Shown here: positions 18,126-27,228 of the stretch, piece by piece
Layout of the letters: every line of letters begins with the position of its first letter
Position numbering within the stretch: the first letter of the stretch is position 1
Assembly: GCA_016929335.1 (NCBI GenBank)
Contig: JAFGIY010000180.1
Coordinates: 1-64,000 of the forward strand
Direction of reading: 5' to 3'
Length of the DNA: 64,000 nucleotides
Origin: Acidobacteriota bacterium
GTDB taxonomy: Bacteria > Acidobacteriota > UBA6911
Position numbers and translations under genes: made by a program
Notes under the pieces: model-generated
Database searches by the model: none
Told to the model about the DNA's origin: nothing
Seen by the model: only the letters and a program-made list of their open reading frames with translations

Positions 18126-18979
18126 TAGAGGACATCCACAAATTCGCGTTTTGTTTTACGGAAAAAAAGGCCGCCCAGTATAAAAATCGCCAGCGCCGCC
18201 ACGGCAAGCACAGCCAGAATATTCAGATCCGGCATGCGCATTCGAAGCAGGCAATCGCGATAACCGTCTACAACATGTGCCAGGGGATTGAAATGAATCA
18301 GAAACAAAAGCTTTGGCGGTAAACGATCCGTGAGCCGGTTTGACGTATAGAATATGGGTGTGAACCAGAACCAGAATGTCAGCACGACGCTGAGCACCTG
18401 GGAGACATCTCTTACAAATACGTTCAGGCTGGAAACGAACCACGAGATTCCCAGTGTGAAAAGCATGAGCAGAAAAAGATAAACAGGAATCAGCAGTATA
18501 AAAAAACTCACCTTGCCCAGGACGAAGAATATGATGCAAAGCAGAATGGCAAAACCAATCAAGTGATTCACAAAACTTGACAGCAGGACAACCAGAGGAA
18601 GTATTTCGCTCGGGAATATGGTTTTGGTTACCAGATTGCCATTATCAATGATGATGGTGCTCGATCTTTGAAGAGAATCCTGGAAAAACAGCCATGGCAG
18701 GATGCTGCAGAAAAGCCACAGCGAAAAGCTTGTCGTTCCGGCATCCGGTGGGGCTCCGATGCCGAATATAAACTTGAAGACGAAGGTATAGCTTACCAGC
18801 AGCACAATGGGATGAATGACGCTCCAGAAAAGTCCCATAAAGGATCCGACATACCGGGCCTTTAAATCGCGTGCCACAAAATTGAGGATTAGGCTGCGCT
18901 GAATATAGATCTTCTCCAGGAAATTGCTGAGGATCACCCATGGAGCCATGATCGAACGTGCCTTCCGGCCAACTTGCAT
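18125..18979 (-). CDS. wzm: Polysaccharide ABC exporter permease (Wzm)
   Basis: This 284-residue membrane protein of the ABC-2 type has about six transmembrane segments. The amphipathic N-terminal part, RDLKARYVGSFMGLFWSVIH, and the loop FSLWLFCSILPWLFFQDSLQ are typical of Wzm/KpsM/TagG relatives. It forms the channel of the O-antigen or capsule exporter with the following Wzt. The start may be at 18979 or at the internal Met at about 18949. Neither has a strong ribosome-binding site. A 150-base gap separates it from the upstream glycosyltransferase gene. Confidence 0.92.
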   Translation of the reverse strand: MQVGRKARSIMAPWVILSNFLEKIYIQRSLILNFVARDLKARYVGSFMGLFWSVIHPIVLLVSYTFVFKFIFGIGAPPDAGTTSFSLWLFCSILPWLFFQDSLQRSSTIIIDNGNLVTKTIFPSEILPLVVLLSSFVNHLIGFAILLCIIFFVLGKVSFFILLIPVYLFLLMLFTLGISWFVSSLNVFVRDVSQVLSVVLTFWFWFTPIFYTSNRLTDRLPPKLLFLIHFNPLAHVVDGYRDCLLRMRMPDLNILAVLAVAALAIFILGGLFFRKTKREFVDVL

Positions 18980-19129
18980 AACGATACTCGCGTAAGCCGG
19001 GCATTATAGCAAAGTAAGCCCGAAATTCGGAATGCAGCCTGAGATGGGAGATGGAATTCAGGAAAAGGAATAAAAGCGTTTACTGAGGCTGTTGAGATAA
19101 TAACAGGCATTATTCTGTATTTTATGCTC

Positions 19130-20233
19130 TTAGCGTGCAGAACCGACCAATTGCCGAAAGACCTCTTCGTACCTGTTGATGACCTTATCCCACGAGTAAA
19201 GAGAACGCGCGCGCTCGACGGCGGCTGTTTTAAGGGGCGCGTATTTGTCGGGATGATCGACAACATCCTGCAGACACCGGGCCAGAGCATCTGTGTCGTT
19301 CTTTTGATAGAGAATGCCGGCGGAGCCGAGAACCTCCAAGTTTTCGGGCGTTCCGTTGGCGATGATGATATTTCCCTGTCCCATTGCTTCGATCAATGCC
19401 GGATGTGTTCCTCCGACTTCGGTTGCATGGATGTAGCAACAGGCATGCGCCTGTAATTGCCGGTAGCCTTTCCCGTAGACAGCTCCCGGAAAGATAATCC
19501 TGGAATCCCGCGTTGCGCGCACTTGCTCAATGTAATCCCTGGCATAGGGAGCATCCCCGACAACCACCATGCGCCTGGATGTACGCACCTTCTCAAAAGC
19601 CCGAACCACCAGATGAGCGTTGTTTTCGGGTTCCAGACGGCTCACATAAAGAAAATATTCTCCCGAAATTAAACCGTATTTCTCCAACGCCTCCCTGCCG
19701 ACAGGCTTTTCCGTGATGGTTCCATAGGGTATGAAAACCGAATCGGCGCCGTACCGGTCGCGATAATACTGTTCGATAACCTTTGCGTCCGTGACGATGA
19801 CGTTCGGGAAACAGGTGGAAAGTAACTCGCACAGGCGATAATAGGCTTTCCCCACACGGTTCCATTTCGGGCGCAGTCTCTCTATCCCATCCACATTCAC
19901 AACGACGGGGATTCCAAAAAGACGCGGCAACCATGCGTAGATGCTGTTGGCTGCATTACAGATCAGGATTGCATCATATTTCCCGAAGAGGGCATGGAAT
20001 ATGGAGAGGAAGGAGTGCGCGACGGTGTCGGTGTATTTCCATTCCAGCGTCGGCAGCACGACGAGTCTGACGCCCCGGTGTGTTTTCAGCGTTTTGGGAA
20101 CATAATGCGAACGTCCGTAAACGGTAACCTGGTGCCCTCTGTCCACAAGGCCGGCTGAACACTCCTCGGCGAAGGTTTCGAATCCGCCGTAATTGGCGGG
20201 TATTCCTCGTGTCCCGATAATGGCAATCTTCAT
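19130..20233 (-). CDS. GT4-family glycosyltransferase with DUF1972 N-domain (rhamnosyltransferase-like)
   Basis: This 367-residue GT-B glycosyltransferase begins MKIAIIGTRGIPANYGGFET, the hallmark of the DUF1972 group, whose characterised relatives include rhamnosyltransferases. The donor-binding half has VSRLEPENNAHLVVRAFEKV and HATEVGGTHPALIEAMGQGN. It belongs to the polysaccharide locus, between the O-antigen ligase and the Wzm gene. No Shine-Dalgarno sequence is clear. An inverted repeat occupies the gap upstream of its start. Sugar specificity is inferred only loosely. Confidence 0.85.
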   Translation of the reverse strand: MKIAIIGTRGIPANYGGFETFAEECSAGLVDRGHQVTVYGRSHYVPKTLKTHRGVRLVVLPTLEWKYTDTVAHSFLSIFHALFGKYDAILICNAANSIYAWLPRLFGIPVVVNVDGIERLRPKWNRVGKAYYRLCELLSTCFPNVIVTDAKVIEQYYRDRYGADSVFIPYGTITEKPVGREALEKYGLISGEYFLYVSRLEPENNAHLVVRAFEKVRTSRRMVVVGDAPYARDYIEQVRATRDSRIIFPGAVYGKGYRQLQAHACCYIHATEVGGTHPALIEAMGQGNIIIANGTPENLEVLGSAGILYQKNDTDALARCLQDVVDHPDKYAPLKTAAVERARSLYSWDKVINRYEEVFRQLVGSAR

Positions 20234-20241
20234 AGCAGGGT

Positions 20242-20346
20242 TTCTCGTTCCCCGTTCCCCGTTTCCGGTTCAGTTTAGATGCGCACAATCAAAGGTTTGA
20301 ATTGGGAGCCTTTGAGCTGAAAACGGGAAACGGGGAGCCGGGAACG
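20242..20346. repeat. Inverted repeat overlapping the 3' end of the O-antigen ligase gene
   Basis: The left arm at about 20242-20273 (with CGTTCCCCGTTCCCCGTTTC) is complementary to the right arm at about 20317-20346 (with AACGGGAAACGGGGAGCCGG). Each arm is made of short tandem units. The right arm lies within the last codons of the O-antigen ligase gene (stop at 20289) and the left arm in the gap before the next gene. Confidence 0.7.
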
Positions 20347-21569
20347 CTTGAACGTTTTTGCATAAATGCGTAAGGAGCGCATGTAATAAAGAGAAAAAGC
20401 GTCAGTACCTCGGAATCTCCAAAATTATACTCGGTCATTCCCGCGATCATGAGGGCAACCCATGCGCCGATAGCGGCGCAGGACGCTGTCAGCGCTTCCC
20501 TGGTGGATTCTTCTTCCCCCATCCGCACGCGGGCATTGGCGCTTCGGTAGCAGCGAAGCGCGTCGTATGCCAGCCGCAGCATAAACCAAAGCCAGAGGAT
20601 AAGGCCGATGATGCCGGTTTCAGCCGCCACCTGGAGGATATTATTATGCATATGCTGGTACACCCAGTCGGGGAACTCATGCTCTCTGCGGTATTTGAGC
20701 GCCTCATATTTTACATTCTTCGGGCCCACGCCGAACCACGGATTGTCCTGGATCATCCGTGCGGAAGTCCAAAAACATTCGATGCGGGTGCGCGTCGTGG
20801 AGTCCTGTATGTCCAGGCCCGAGAGAAGCCGTTGCTGGATGGATGCCGGAGATGCAAAATAAAGCACAGCTATTGTGGCAAGCAGAGCGGCGATGGCACG
20901 CGGCTTTCGCAGCAGGATCAGGACTCCGATTCCCGCCACCGTTCCCATCCACGCATTTCTCGTTTGTGAGATGATAAGAGCCAGGCCGATTGGTATGGCT
21001 GCAAACAGGACCCATTTATGATTCCGCAGACCGTTGCATAATGCGAAGGCAACCAGCAGGATGAGGGCGAGCATCAGCAGCCCCGAATATGTCATCCACT
21101 GGCTCATAAATCCGGTGATTCGGTGCAGAAGATCCCGGTGTGGATCGGCGGCGAACTGCAGCAGTCCGCCAAGCGAAGAAAGGACGGCTACGGCGATAAC
21201 GGCCTTATAGATCCAGGTCAGCCGGCCTTCCCCGCGCACGATCAAGGGCACCAGAAGCACGAGAAGAAACAGGAAGAACTTCTTCGTAATAGTCAGTCCC
21301 AGCAGAATATTGGACGAAGCCAGTGCAGCGATGATGTTCCAGACTGCAAAAGCCAGAAGCGGCAATACAATCGGCATCTCCGGAGGTGGAACGCCCTTTA
21401 ATCGCCGGAGCATCCATAAATATCCGATTACGGTCACCGCGAGAAGCATTTGGGAGACGGCAATCGAGACCAATCCGAGGGAAATACAGCCGGCCAGCGA
21501 ATAAAAGGCCAGCTTTTCCGGTTTGTCTCGGAGCGAGACGGGAAGATATTTTACGAATGAATTAGGCAT
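20289..21569 (-). CDS. O-antigen ligase family membrane protein (Wzy_C domain)
   Basis: This 426-residue polytopic membrane protein has about ten hydrophobic segments. The periplasmic Wzy_C region includes GVGPKNVKYEALKYRREHEF and YQHMHNNILQVAAETGIIGL, the conserved motif of ligases and polymerases of this superfamily. Given Wzm/Wzt next door, a ligase that transfers exported polysaccharide to the lipid A core is more likely than a Wzy polymerase. The ATG at 21569 overlaps the upstream GT4 gene by eight bases and is better than a far-upstream start. The last 20 or so codons are encoded by the inverted repeat at 20242-20346, so the C-terminal tail is probably not conserved. Confidence 0.85.
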   Translation of the reverse strand: MPNSFVKYLPVSLRDKPEKLAFYSLAGCISLGLVSIAVSQMLLAVTVIGYLWMLRRLKGVPPPEMPIVLPLLAFAVWNIIAALASSNILLGLTITKKFFLFLLVLLVPLIVRGEGRLTWIYKAVIAVAVLSSLGGLLQFAADPHRDLLHRITGFMSQWMTYSGLLMLALILLVAFALCNGLRNHKWVLFAAIPIGLALIISQTRNAWMGTVAGIGVLILLRKPRAIAALLATIAVLYFASPASIQQRLLSGLDIQDSTTRTRIECFWTSARMIQDNPWFGVGPKNVKYEALKYRREHEFPDWVYQHMHNNILQVAAETGIIGLILWLWFMLRLAYDALRCYRSANARVRMGEEESTREALTASCAAIGAWVALMIAGMTEYNFGDSEVLTLFLFITCAPYAFMQKRSSVPGSPFPVFSSKAPNSNL

Positions 21570-22671
21570 AGGCAGACCGCGGCGGCTGTGACGGCCGCTG
21601 CAACAGGGTATGGCAAAGCCGTTCGGTCTCCAGAATCTTGCGTTCGAGCGTGAATTGCACTTCCATGCGCTCTCTCCCCCGCTTTCCCATACGCTCTGAC
21701 TCCTCCAGATTGTCTGCCAGTTGTTGAATGGCGTGAGCAAGAGCTTCCGGATCGGCCGGAGTGACCAGCAATCCGTTGTCTCCATCTGTCACCAATTCAG
21801 GAATCCCCCCGACCTTTGTTGCAACGATCGGCAGGGATGCCGCCATGGCTTCCAGTATGGCGGATGACAGTCCTTCGGAAAGGCTTGGAAGGGCAAATAT
21901 ATCAAATGATTTCATGAAATCACATGTATTGAAGTGAAAGCCGGCAAAATGAAAAACATCCTTCAATCCTTTTTTATAGGATAGATCCTTGAGCTCTTGA
22001 AGACATTTACCGTCTCCAACGATCACAAATCGCATCCTATCCCGTACCTCAGGGATTAAGGATGCGGCTTCAATCAGATAATGGATTCCTTTTTCCTGGC
22101 TTAAATGCGCCACGGTGCCGATCACGACTGGATCGGCGGGATTTCGATGCTTCGACTGGGACGGCTTGGGATAAAGCGATAAATCCATCCCCTCATAAAT
22201 TGTTCTGATCTTGGATGCGGGTATCCCGCACATTTGCAGCTGCAGGTGTATGGATTCAGAAATTGCGATAATGCAGTCGATCCCCCATGTGTATTTGAGA
22301 CGCGAGAGGAAGCCTTTCCGCAAAGGGAAATTGACCCGGCGATAGACTATTTTGGCTCCGACGCGGGAGAATTTCGAAGCAAGTGTCCCCAGAAATATTG
22401 CTTTTGGAGTATTAAAAGCGAGAATGTCGGGATTTATCTTGCGGAAGATGGGAACTAACGACAAAAGAGAATGCAATCCTATCTCGCTGCGAATTGCAAG
22501 AGGATGTACTGAAATTCCATGTTCACCCGCGCGTTTTTCCAGCAGCGTGTGAGGCTGGCATATCAGATGCATCCGATGCCCGCGCTGGTTTAATCCTTTG
22601 AGAAGAGCAAGAAGCTGATCCTGTCCTCCTCTCCACACGCGTTCCGTATCGATGACGAGAAAAGAAAACAT
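21562..22671 (-). CDS. GT4-family glycosyltransferase
   Basis: This 369-residue GT-B glycosyltransferase begins FSFLVIDTERVWRGGQDQLL. The C-terminal donor domain has VIGTVAHLSQEKGIHYLIEA, FALPSLSEGLSSAILEAMAA and PIVATKVGGIPELVTDGDNG, the classical GT4 EX7E region. The ATG at 22671 leaves a 47-base gap after the epimerase gene. A longer reading would overlap it. It is part of the epimerase to ligase run and probably works on the same glycan. Confidence 0.87.
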   Translation of the reverse strand: MFSFLVIDTERVWRGGQDQLLALLKGLNQRGHRMHLICQPHTLLEKRAGEHGISVHPLAIRSEIGLHSLLSLVPIFRKINPDILAFNTPKAIFLGTLASKFSRVGAKIVYRRVNFPLRKGFLSRLKYTWGIDCIIAISESIHLQLQMCGIPASKIRTIYEGMDLSLYPKPSQSKHRNPADPVVIGTVAHLSQEKGIHYLIEAASLIPEVRDRMRFVIVGDGKCLQELKDLSYKKGLKDVFHFAGFHFNTCDFMKSFDIFALPSLSEGLSSAILEAMAASLPIVATKVGGIPELVTDGDNGLLVTPADPEALAHAIQQLADNLEESERMGKRGRERMEVQFTLERKILETERLCHTLLQRPSQPPRSAYA

Positions 22672-22718
22672 GTGGTGATTATTGCTTCGTCTCTTAAGCG
22701 GCGCAAGCCTGCTTTTTA

Positions 22719-23687
22719 TCAGGAAGTGATTATTGCTTCCGCCGGGTGCGTCCGGTACCAATCCAGGACATGCTGGAGACCCGTTTCCAAAGAGATGGAA
22801 GGAACGTAGTCCAGCATTTTCCCGGCCTTACTGATATCCGCGACGGAATGCCGCACATCACCCTTGCGAGGGGGCTCGTACTTCGGCTTCAATTGACGGT
22901 CCAAAAGCTTATTCAGTTTGTCGATCAACTGGTTCAGGCTTGTCTGAGCTCCGCACCCGATGTTGAAAGCCTCTCCGGCCACGTTCGGAGCGCTCGCCGC
23001 TTTTAAATTGGCATTGATCACATTCGCGACAAATGTGAAATCCCTTGACTGCTCTCCATCTCCAAAGACAACCGGTGATCTGCTCTCCAACAGAAGTGTG
23101 CTGAAGCGGGGTATTACGGCAGCGTAATGTGAATTGGGATCCTGGCGCGGACCGAAGACGTTGAAATATCTCAGAGCTACGGTTTCAAGGCCATATAGTC
23201 TGTAGAAAAGACGGCAATATTCTTCTGTAACTACCTTGCTGAGCGCGTAAGGAGAAAGACATCGTCCCATCCGGTCCTCGCGCTTCGGCAGATTCGGATC
23301 ATCCCCATAGATCGAGGATGAGGAGGCGGCTACAACGCGTTTCACGCCGGCGTCGCGCGCTGCGGTCAACACCGAAAGCGTTCCGTTGATGTTCGCCTTC
23401 TGGGTTGCTGCCGGGTTTTCAATCGAGCGCGCAACGGATGGGATGGCGGCGAGGTGAAAAACGCAATGGACGCCGCTAAAAGCCTGGCGCAATGGATCCG
23501 TTTCATTGATATCCATTTGCAGAAACTGGAAGCGACTGCCTGCGTTTTCAGCCCAGCCGGAGAGGTTTGTCTTCCTTCCCGTACTCAAGTTATCGATAAC
23601 GACTACGGAGTGGCCCATGTCCAACAGATGCTCCGCCAGGTTGGATCCTATGAATCCGGCGCCTCCAGTTACAACCATCTTTTCCAT
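22719..23687 (-). CDS. NAD-dependent UDP-sugar epimerase (extended SDR)
   Basis: This 322-residue extended short-chain dehydrogenase resembles UDP-glucose and UDP-N-acetylglucosamine 4-epimerases such as WbpP. Features are the NAD site VVTGGAGFIGSNLAEHLLD, AASSSSIYGDD, the catalytic YALSK (Tyr-x3-Lys), RYFNVFGPRQDPNSHYAAVI and RDFTFV. The ATG at 23687 has AGAGAG upstream and is preferred over a TTG at 23708. It heads the co-oriented run that continues through wzt and probably makes a nucleotide sugar donor for the locus. The exact substrate (glucose, N-acetylglucosamine or uronate forms) is open. Confidence 0.88.
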   Translation of the reverse strand: MEKMVVTGGAGFIGSNLAEHLLDMGHSVVVIDNLSTGRKTNLSGWAENAGSRFQFLQMDINETDPLRQAFSGVHCVFHLAAIPSVARSIENPAATQKANINGTLSVLTAARDAGVKRVVAASSSSIYGDDPNLPKREDRMGRCLSPYALSKVVTEEYCRLFYRLYGLETVALRYFNVFGPRQDPNSHYAAVIPRFSTLLLESRSPVVFGDGEQSRDFTFVANVINANLKAASAPNVAGEAFNIGCGAQTSLNQLIDKLNKLLDRQLKPKYEPPRKGDVRHSVADISKAGKMLDYVPSISLETGLQHVLDWYRTHPAEAIITS

Positions 23688-24074
23688 AATCAATTCACTC
23701 TCTATCAAATGCCTTACAAACGGCTGTGAGGCGATCTGATGGTATCAGAGATGCTTCACCGGAGCAATTCGCGAAACCGATTCGGAGTTGCCTGCAGGCT
23801 GTTTCAGCCGCATATCCCGAGCCCCCCGGATTATCAGACTTGAATTCGCCATAGTTATCGGTCAGGCTCTCATCCACTCTTAGTTTTTTAACGGAATCGG
23901 GCAACGATAAATTCTTGCTCCAGTTCGTGATAATTCGGATTTCCGGCGCCCAAACCGGGCCTTATACGCCTTCTCATGGCTCAATATTTGCATTTATGGA
24001 TAGGATCGGCCCAAACCGAGCCGGTTGCCATGCGTGTCTCCATTTCTTCAACTGCTGTGTTAGAATGGGTTGCC
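23688..24074. other. Divergent intergenic region without a recognisable gene
   Basis: About 390 bases separate the minus-strand polysaccharide genes from the plus-strand block. There is a small hairpin (GGCTG-TTT-CAGCC) and a possible -10 TAGAAT at 24062-24067 close to the next start codon, without a convincing -35. I see no coding sequence in any frame that looks real. Confidence 0.4.
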
Positions 24075-24386
24075 ATGCGAACACGTATTTTCAGCAACGG
24101 GATTGAAGCTCCTTTATCTCCTTTCATCGGCAAATTTCTTGGGAATGTATGTTTTGGAGTCACGTCTTCCCTGAAAACGCCGCTGCCCATAGAAACTTTC
24201 AAATATGAGCTTGAGGGAGAGACTGTTCATATCGAGGTCAACCACGCGCGAGTGCCTTTGAATTTGAGCCAAGGATTTTCGAGAATCATTGTGCTCGACA
24301 CCCTTCGGGGAATGATCCGCCATCTCAAACTGGCGGATCCGAATGGTGCTATCCGGATTGAAGTGGAGATGGAGACGCAATCTTGA
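24075..24386 (+). CDS. Small protein of unknown function upstream of queG
   Basis: This 103-residue reading frame begins MRTRIFSNGIEAPLSPFIGK. Its second half (RIIVLDTLRGMIRHLKLADP then AIRIEVEM) has a regular alternation of strands and a helix that looks like a real fold. I do not recognise the family. The in-frame extension to 23976 looks unconvincing, so I chose the ATG at 24075. It could be co-transcribed with queG 155 bases downstream. No ribosome-binding site stands out. A leaderless message is possible because a TAGAAT box lies just upstream. Confidence 0.5.
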   Translation: MRTRIFSNGIEAPLSPFIGKFLGNVCFGVTSSLKTPLPIETFKYELEGETVHIEVNHARVPLNLSQGFSRIIVLDTLRGMIRHLKLADPNGAIRIEVEMETQS

Positions 24387-24399
24387 CCACCCTGTTCGC

Positions 24400-24573
24400 A
24401 TGAAATGGCCGCCGTTCCAAAAGCTTCAGAGAAAATTAGTCCAGGCGTCGCAGCAATCTATGAAGTATTTCAGCGTAAAGGCGCGGAAGAAAATGCTGCG
24501 CGCACAGCTCATAAATTGCCTGCGGCAGTATGGAGGAGTCAATGAATCAACGGGCTCATATCCATCAGCTTAG
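24400..24573 (+). CDS. Possible small basic protein overlapping the queG start
   Basis: A 57-codon frame begins MKWPPFQKLQRKLVQASQQS and is rich in Lys and Arg in its first half. It starts 13 bases after the previous gene and runs 32 bases into queG in another frame. The GGAGGAG that serves queG lies inside it, so translation of this frame could couple to queG. There is no homology I recognise, and it may be chance. Confidence 0.22.
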   Translation: MKWPPFQKLQRKLVQASQQSMKYFSVKARKKMLRAQLINCLRQYGGVNESTGSYPSA

Positions 24574-25672
24574 CGCTCAAATCCGTGAAGAAGCTCTGCG
24601 TTTGGGATTCTCCGGGACCGGCATCGCGCCTGCAGGCCGTCTCCCCGAAGAAAAGCGTTTTACAGGCTGGCTGGAACAGGGCTTCCATGGGGATATGCGA
24701 TATTTGGAGCGCCAGGCACAAAAGCGCCTGGATCCTCGCCATGTTCTTGCAAATGCCAGGTCCTTGATTGTCCTGGCGGTTAACTACTACACAGGCGAAC
24801 GACCTGTCGAAAGACCCATGCAGGGCCGAATAAGCCGGTATAGCTGGGGATTCGATTACCATTCCATAATGGATGGCCGCCTTAAAAGCCTTCTCGAATT
24901 CATACAGGTCATGGAACCGTCTGCTCAAGGGATCTGCTATTCGGATATCGGCCCGATCATGGAGAAGGTGTGGGGCGCCCGGACTTCTCTAGGCTGGATG
25001 GGAAAGCACACAAATCTTATTTCTCGAAGTCTCGGATCCTGGTTTTTTATCGGTGTCATTCTGCTGGATCTTGAGCTTGACTACGATACCGGCGAAAACG
25101 ATTTTTGCGGCACATGCCGGCGTTGCATAGATGCCTGTCCGACCGGCGCGATCATGGCTCCCTATGTGCTCGATGCGCGCCGATGCATTTCATATCTCAC
25201 TATCGAGTTGCGCGGCCCGATCCCTCGTCCTCTCCGATCCCTGATCGGGAGCCGGATCTTTGGTTGTGATGATTGCCAGGAAGCCTGTCCCTGGAATCGG
25301 TTCGCAATAAAAGCCTCCGAAAAGAGGTTCTACGCTGGAGAAGAAGACCGTATGCCGGATCTCGCCCCATTGGTCCGGATCACACCGGTCGAGTTCAAAA
25401 GGCGATTCAGACATAGCCCGATCTGGAGAGCGACGCGCGATGGATTTGTAAGAAATGTTGTAGTGGCACTTGGTAATTCCGGTCGTATCGAGGCTGTATC
25501 CCCGCTGCAGGAAGCCCTTCAGGACCCCAGCCCACTGGTGCGTTCTCACGCTGCGTGGGCGCTGGGGCGCATTGCAATCGAAGTCACGGCTCCAGTTCTT
25601 GATGCAGCCCGGTCAAAGGAAGAAGATCCGGCAGTCCTCGAAGAAATACAGGTCGCTCTTGGAACATATTAG
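24542..25672 (+). CDS. queG: Epoxyqueuosine reductase
   Basis: QueG reduces epoxyqueuosine to queuosine in tRNA, the last step of queuosine synthesis, using cobalamin and two [4Fe-4S] clusters. The 376-residue protein has the cobalamin-binding N-domain (WGARTSLGWMGKHTNLISR, GSWFFIGVILLD), the ferredoxin-like motifs CGTCRRCIDACPTGAI and GCDDCQEACPWN, and a C-terminal HEAT-like stretch (SPLVRSHAAWALGRI). The ATG at 24542 is chosen because GGAGGAG lies five bases upstream. An ATG at 24530 lacks such a site. Dependence on cobalamin fits the uptake operon at 0.1-5.5 kb. Confidence 0.95.
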   Translation: MNQRAHIHQLSAQIREEALRLGFSGTGIAPAGRLPEEKRFTGWLEQGFHGDMRYLERQAQKRLDPRHVLANARSLIVLAVNYYTGERPVERPMQGRISRYSWGFDYHSIMDGRLKSLLEFIQVMEPSAQGICYSDIGPIMEKVWGARTSLGWMGKHTNLISRSLGSWFFIGVILLDLELDYDTGENDFCGTCRRCIDACPTGAIMAPYVLDARRCISYLTIELRGPIPRPLRSLIGSRIFGCDDCQEACPWNRFAIKASEKRFYAGEEDRMPDLAPLVRITPVEFKRRFRHSPIWRATRDGFVRNVVVALGNSGRIEAVSPLQEALQDPSPLVRSHAAWALGRIAIEVTAPVLDAARSKEEDPAVLEEIQVALGTY

Positions 25673-25969
25673 CGAACCATGTCGCTGGCTATGCGTCGGA
25701 TCCTCTCCGTTGTCTATCTGCCCCGATTTCGCCGCCCCGGCCATCATAACTATAGGAATAGTTTGCTAAATCCTTAAAATCGAGGATTTAGCCGTCTTAT
25801 TGGATTCTCCAAAAACTCAAATCGGAGCTATTGAAGCACCGACAAAGTGACGATAGGTATGGTTGGGAACCAGACTATAAGCAGGATCGTATAGCGGCAG
25901 CATTCTAACGGTATCATTCATAACGTAATTCCCTGTGGCTTTTCGGATAAGGGAATCCGGAGCGAAATA

Positions 25970-27052
25970 ATGGGGGAACCGGCAGGCAAATCTAACGTCA
26001 TCCAGCTGGCGCCGCCTACCTTCAGCGTTGAGGAGGAGCTGAATAGAATCAGGAAGAAGTATGACGATCTCTGTCAGCAGATGGATGAGATTCTGATGGA
26101 GACGATGGAACGATCCAACCGGATCATCATGGAATCCGAGATCGCGAATCTCATCATGAACCAGGTATTCAATGCATCCAATGATGGAATCTGGGCCATC
26201 GACAAAAGCTTCAGAGTGATCCGTGTGAATAAAAAGATGATTGACATTATCCAAAAGCCTGTCAACGAAGTCATTGGCGGGAAGTGCTTCGAATTGTTCC
26301 AGGAGCACTGCCGGAGCAAGGAAAACTGCCCTATGGAGAGAATCTTCAAGGGCGAGCGGATGGTGGAGCAGGAAAAAACTCTGACGTTTGGGTCAGAAAA
26401 GGAAGTTCCCTTTATGGTGACTTCGACGCCCCTTTTAAGCCTGGATCAAAGCATTATCGGAATGGTGGAGACTTTCGCCGATATTACCGAAAGGAAGAAT
26501 GCCGAAAGAGTACTGCAGCTTGCCAACCGTGAGCTGGAAAGGCTGGCAACGGAAGATGCGCTGACAAAGCTATCCAATCGCAGGCGTTTCGACGAATATC
26601 TGGAACTGGAATGGCGCAGGCAATCGCGCGCCGGCGGACAGATCTCGCTTATCATGAGCGATGTGGATTTTTTCAAGCATTACAATGACAAATATGGTCA
26701 TCAGGCCGGCGACGCATGTCTGAAAGCGGTAGCGGATGCCATCCGGAAAAAGGTAGGCCGGCCGGGAGATTTGATCGCCCGATATGGAGGAGAAGAATTT
26801 GCCATAGTTATGCCGGAAACGGATATCAAGGGCGCCCTGAAGGTCGCAGAAAATATTCGTCAGGAATTGACCAAGCAGAATTTGCCTCATCCCGAGTCTG
26901 CCGCGGCTCCCTACGTTACGATCAGTTGCGGTATCGCCTCCATGTTCCCGGATGGAACGAATAAGCCTCAGACACTCATTGAACGGGCTGATCAGGGCCT
27001 CTATCGCGCCAAGCAGCAAGGGCGCAACCGCATTATAATTTTCCAGGATTAG
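25970..27052 (+). CDS. PAS-GGDEF diguanylate cyclase
   Basis: This 360-residue cytoplasmic signalling protein makes cyclic di-GMP from two GTP. A coiled coil at about residues 20-60 leads to a PAS domain at about 65-178, then a short linker helix, then GGDEF at about 190-358. The active site is GGEEF (273-277), and an inhibitory I-site RPGD (264-267) lies five residues before it, so product inhibition is expected. The PAS domain has Cys106, Cys114 and Cys120 in a pattern (CFELFQEHCRSKENCPMER) that could sense redox or bind metal. There is no transmembrane segment. GGAG lies seven bases upstream of the start. Confidence 0.93.
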   Translation: MGEPAGKSNVIQLAPPTFSVEEELNRIRKKYDDLCQQMDEILMETMERSNRIIMESEIANLIMNQVFNASNDGIWAIDKSFRVIRVNKKMIDIIQKPVNEVIGGKCFELFQEHCRSKENCPMERIFKGERMVEQEKTLTFGSEKEVPFMVTSTPLLSLDQSIIGMVETFADITERKNAERVLQLANRELERLATEDALTKLSNRRRFDEYLELEWRRQSRAGGQISLIMSDVDFFKHYNDKYGHQAGDACLKAVADAIRKKVGRPGDLIARYGGEEFAIVMPETDIKGALKVAENIRQELTKQNLPHPESAAAPYVTISCGIASMFPDGTNKPQTLIERADQGLYRAKQQGRNRIIIFQD

Positions 27053-27228
27053 ATGCCTTTGCCCGAGTCATTTTCATTTGCGTATCTGCAGAGCTCTATT
27101 CGTCGCCGCCGACCGACCGGCAGCTGCAATATTCTGCGGACTGCACTAAAATACACTCTGTTTCAGTATAATGCGGATACTTGCGGTAAACTCCGGGACA
27201 TGCCATGCCGATAAATAGGTGATAAAAA

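Noticed and set aside
25817-26308. Minus-strand frame overlapping the diguanylate cyclase start
   Set aside because: Shadow of the PAS-GGDEF gene, with no homology-like motif.
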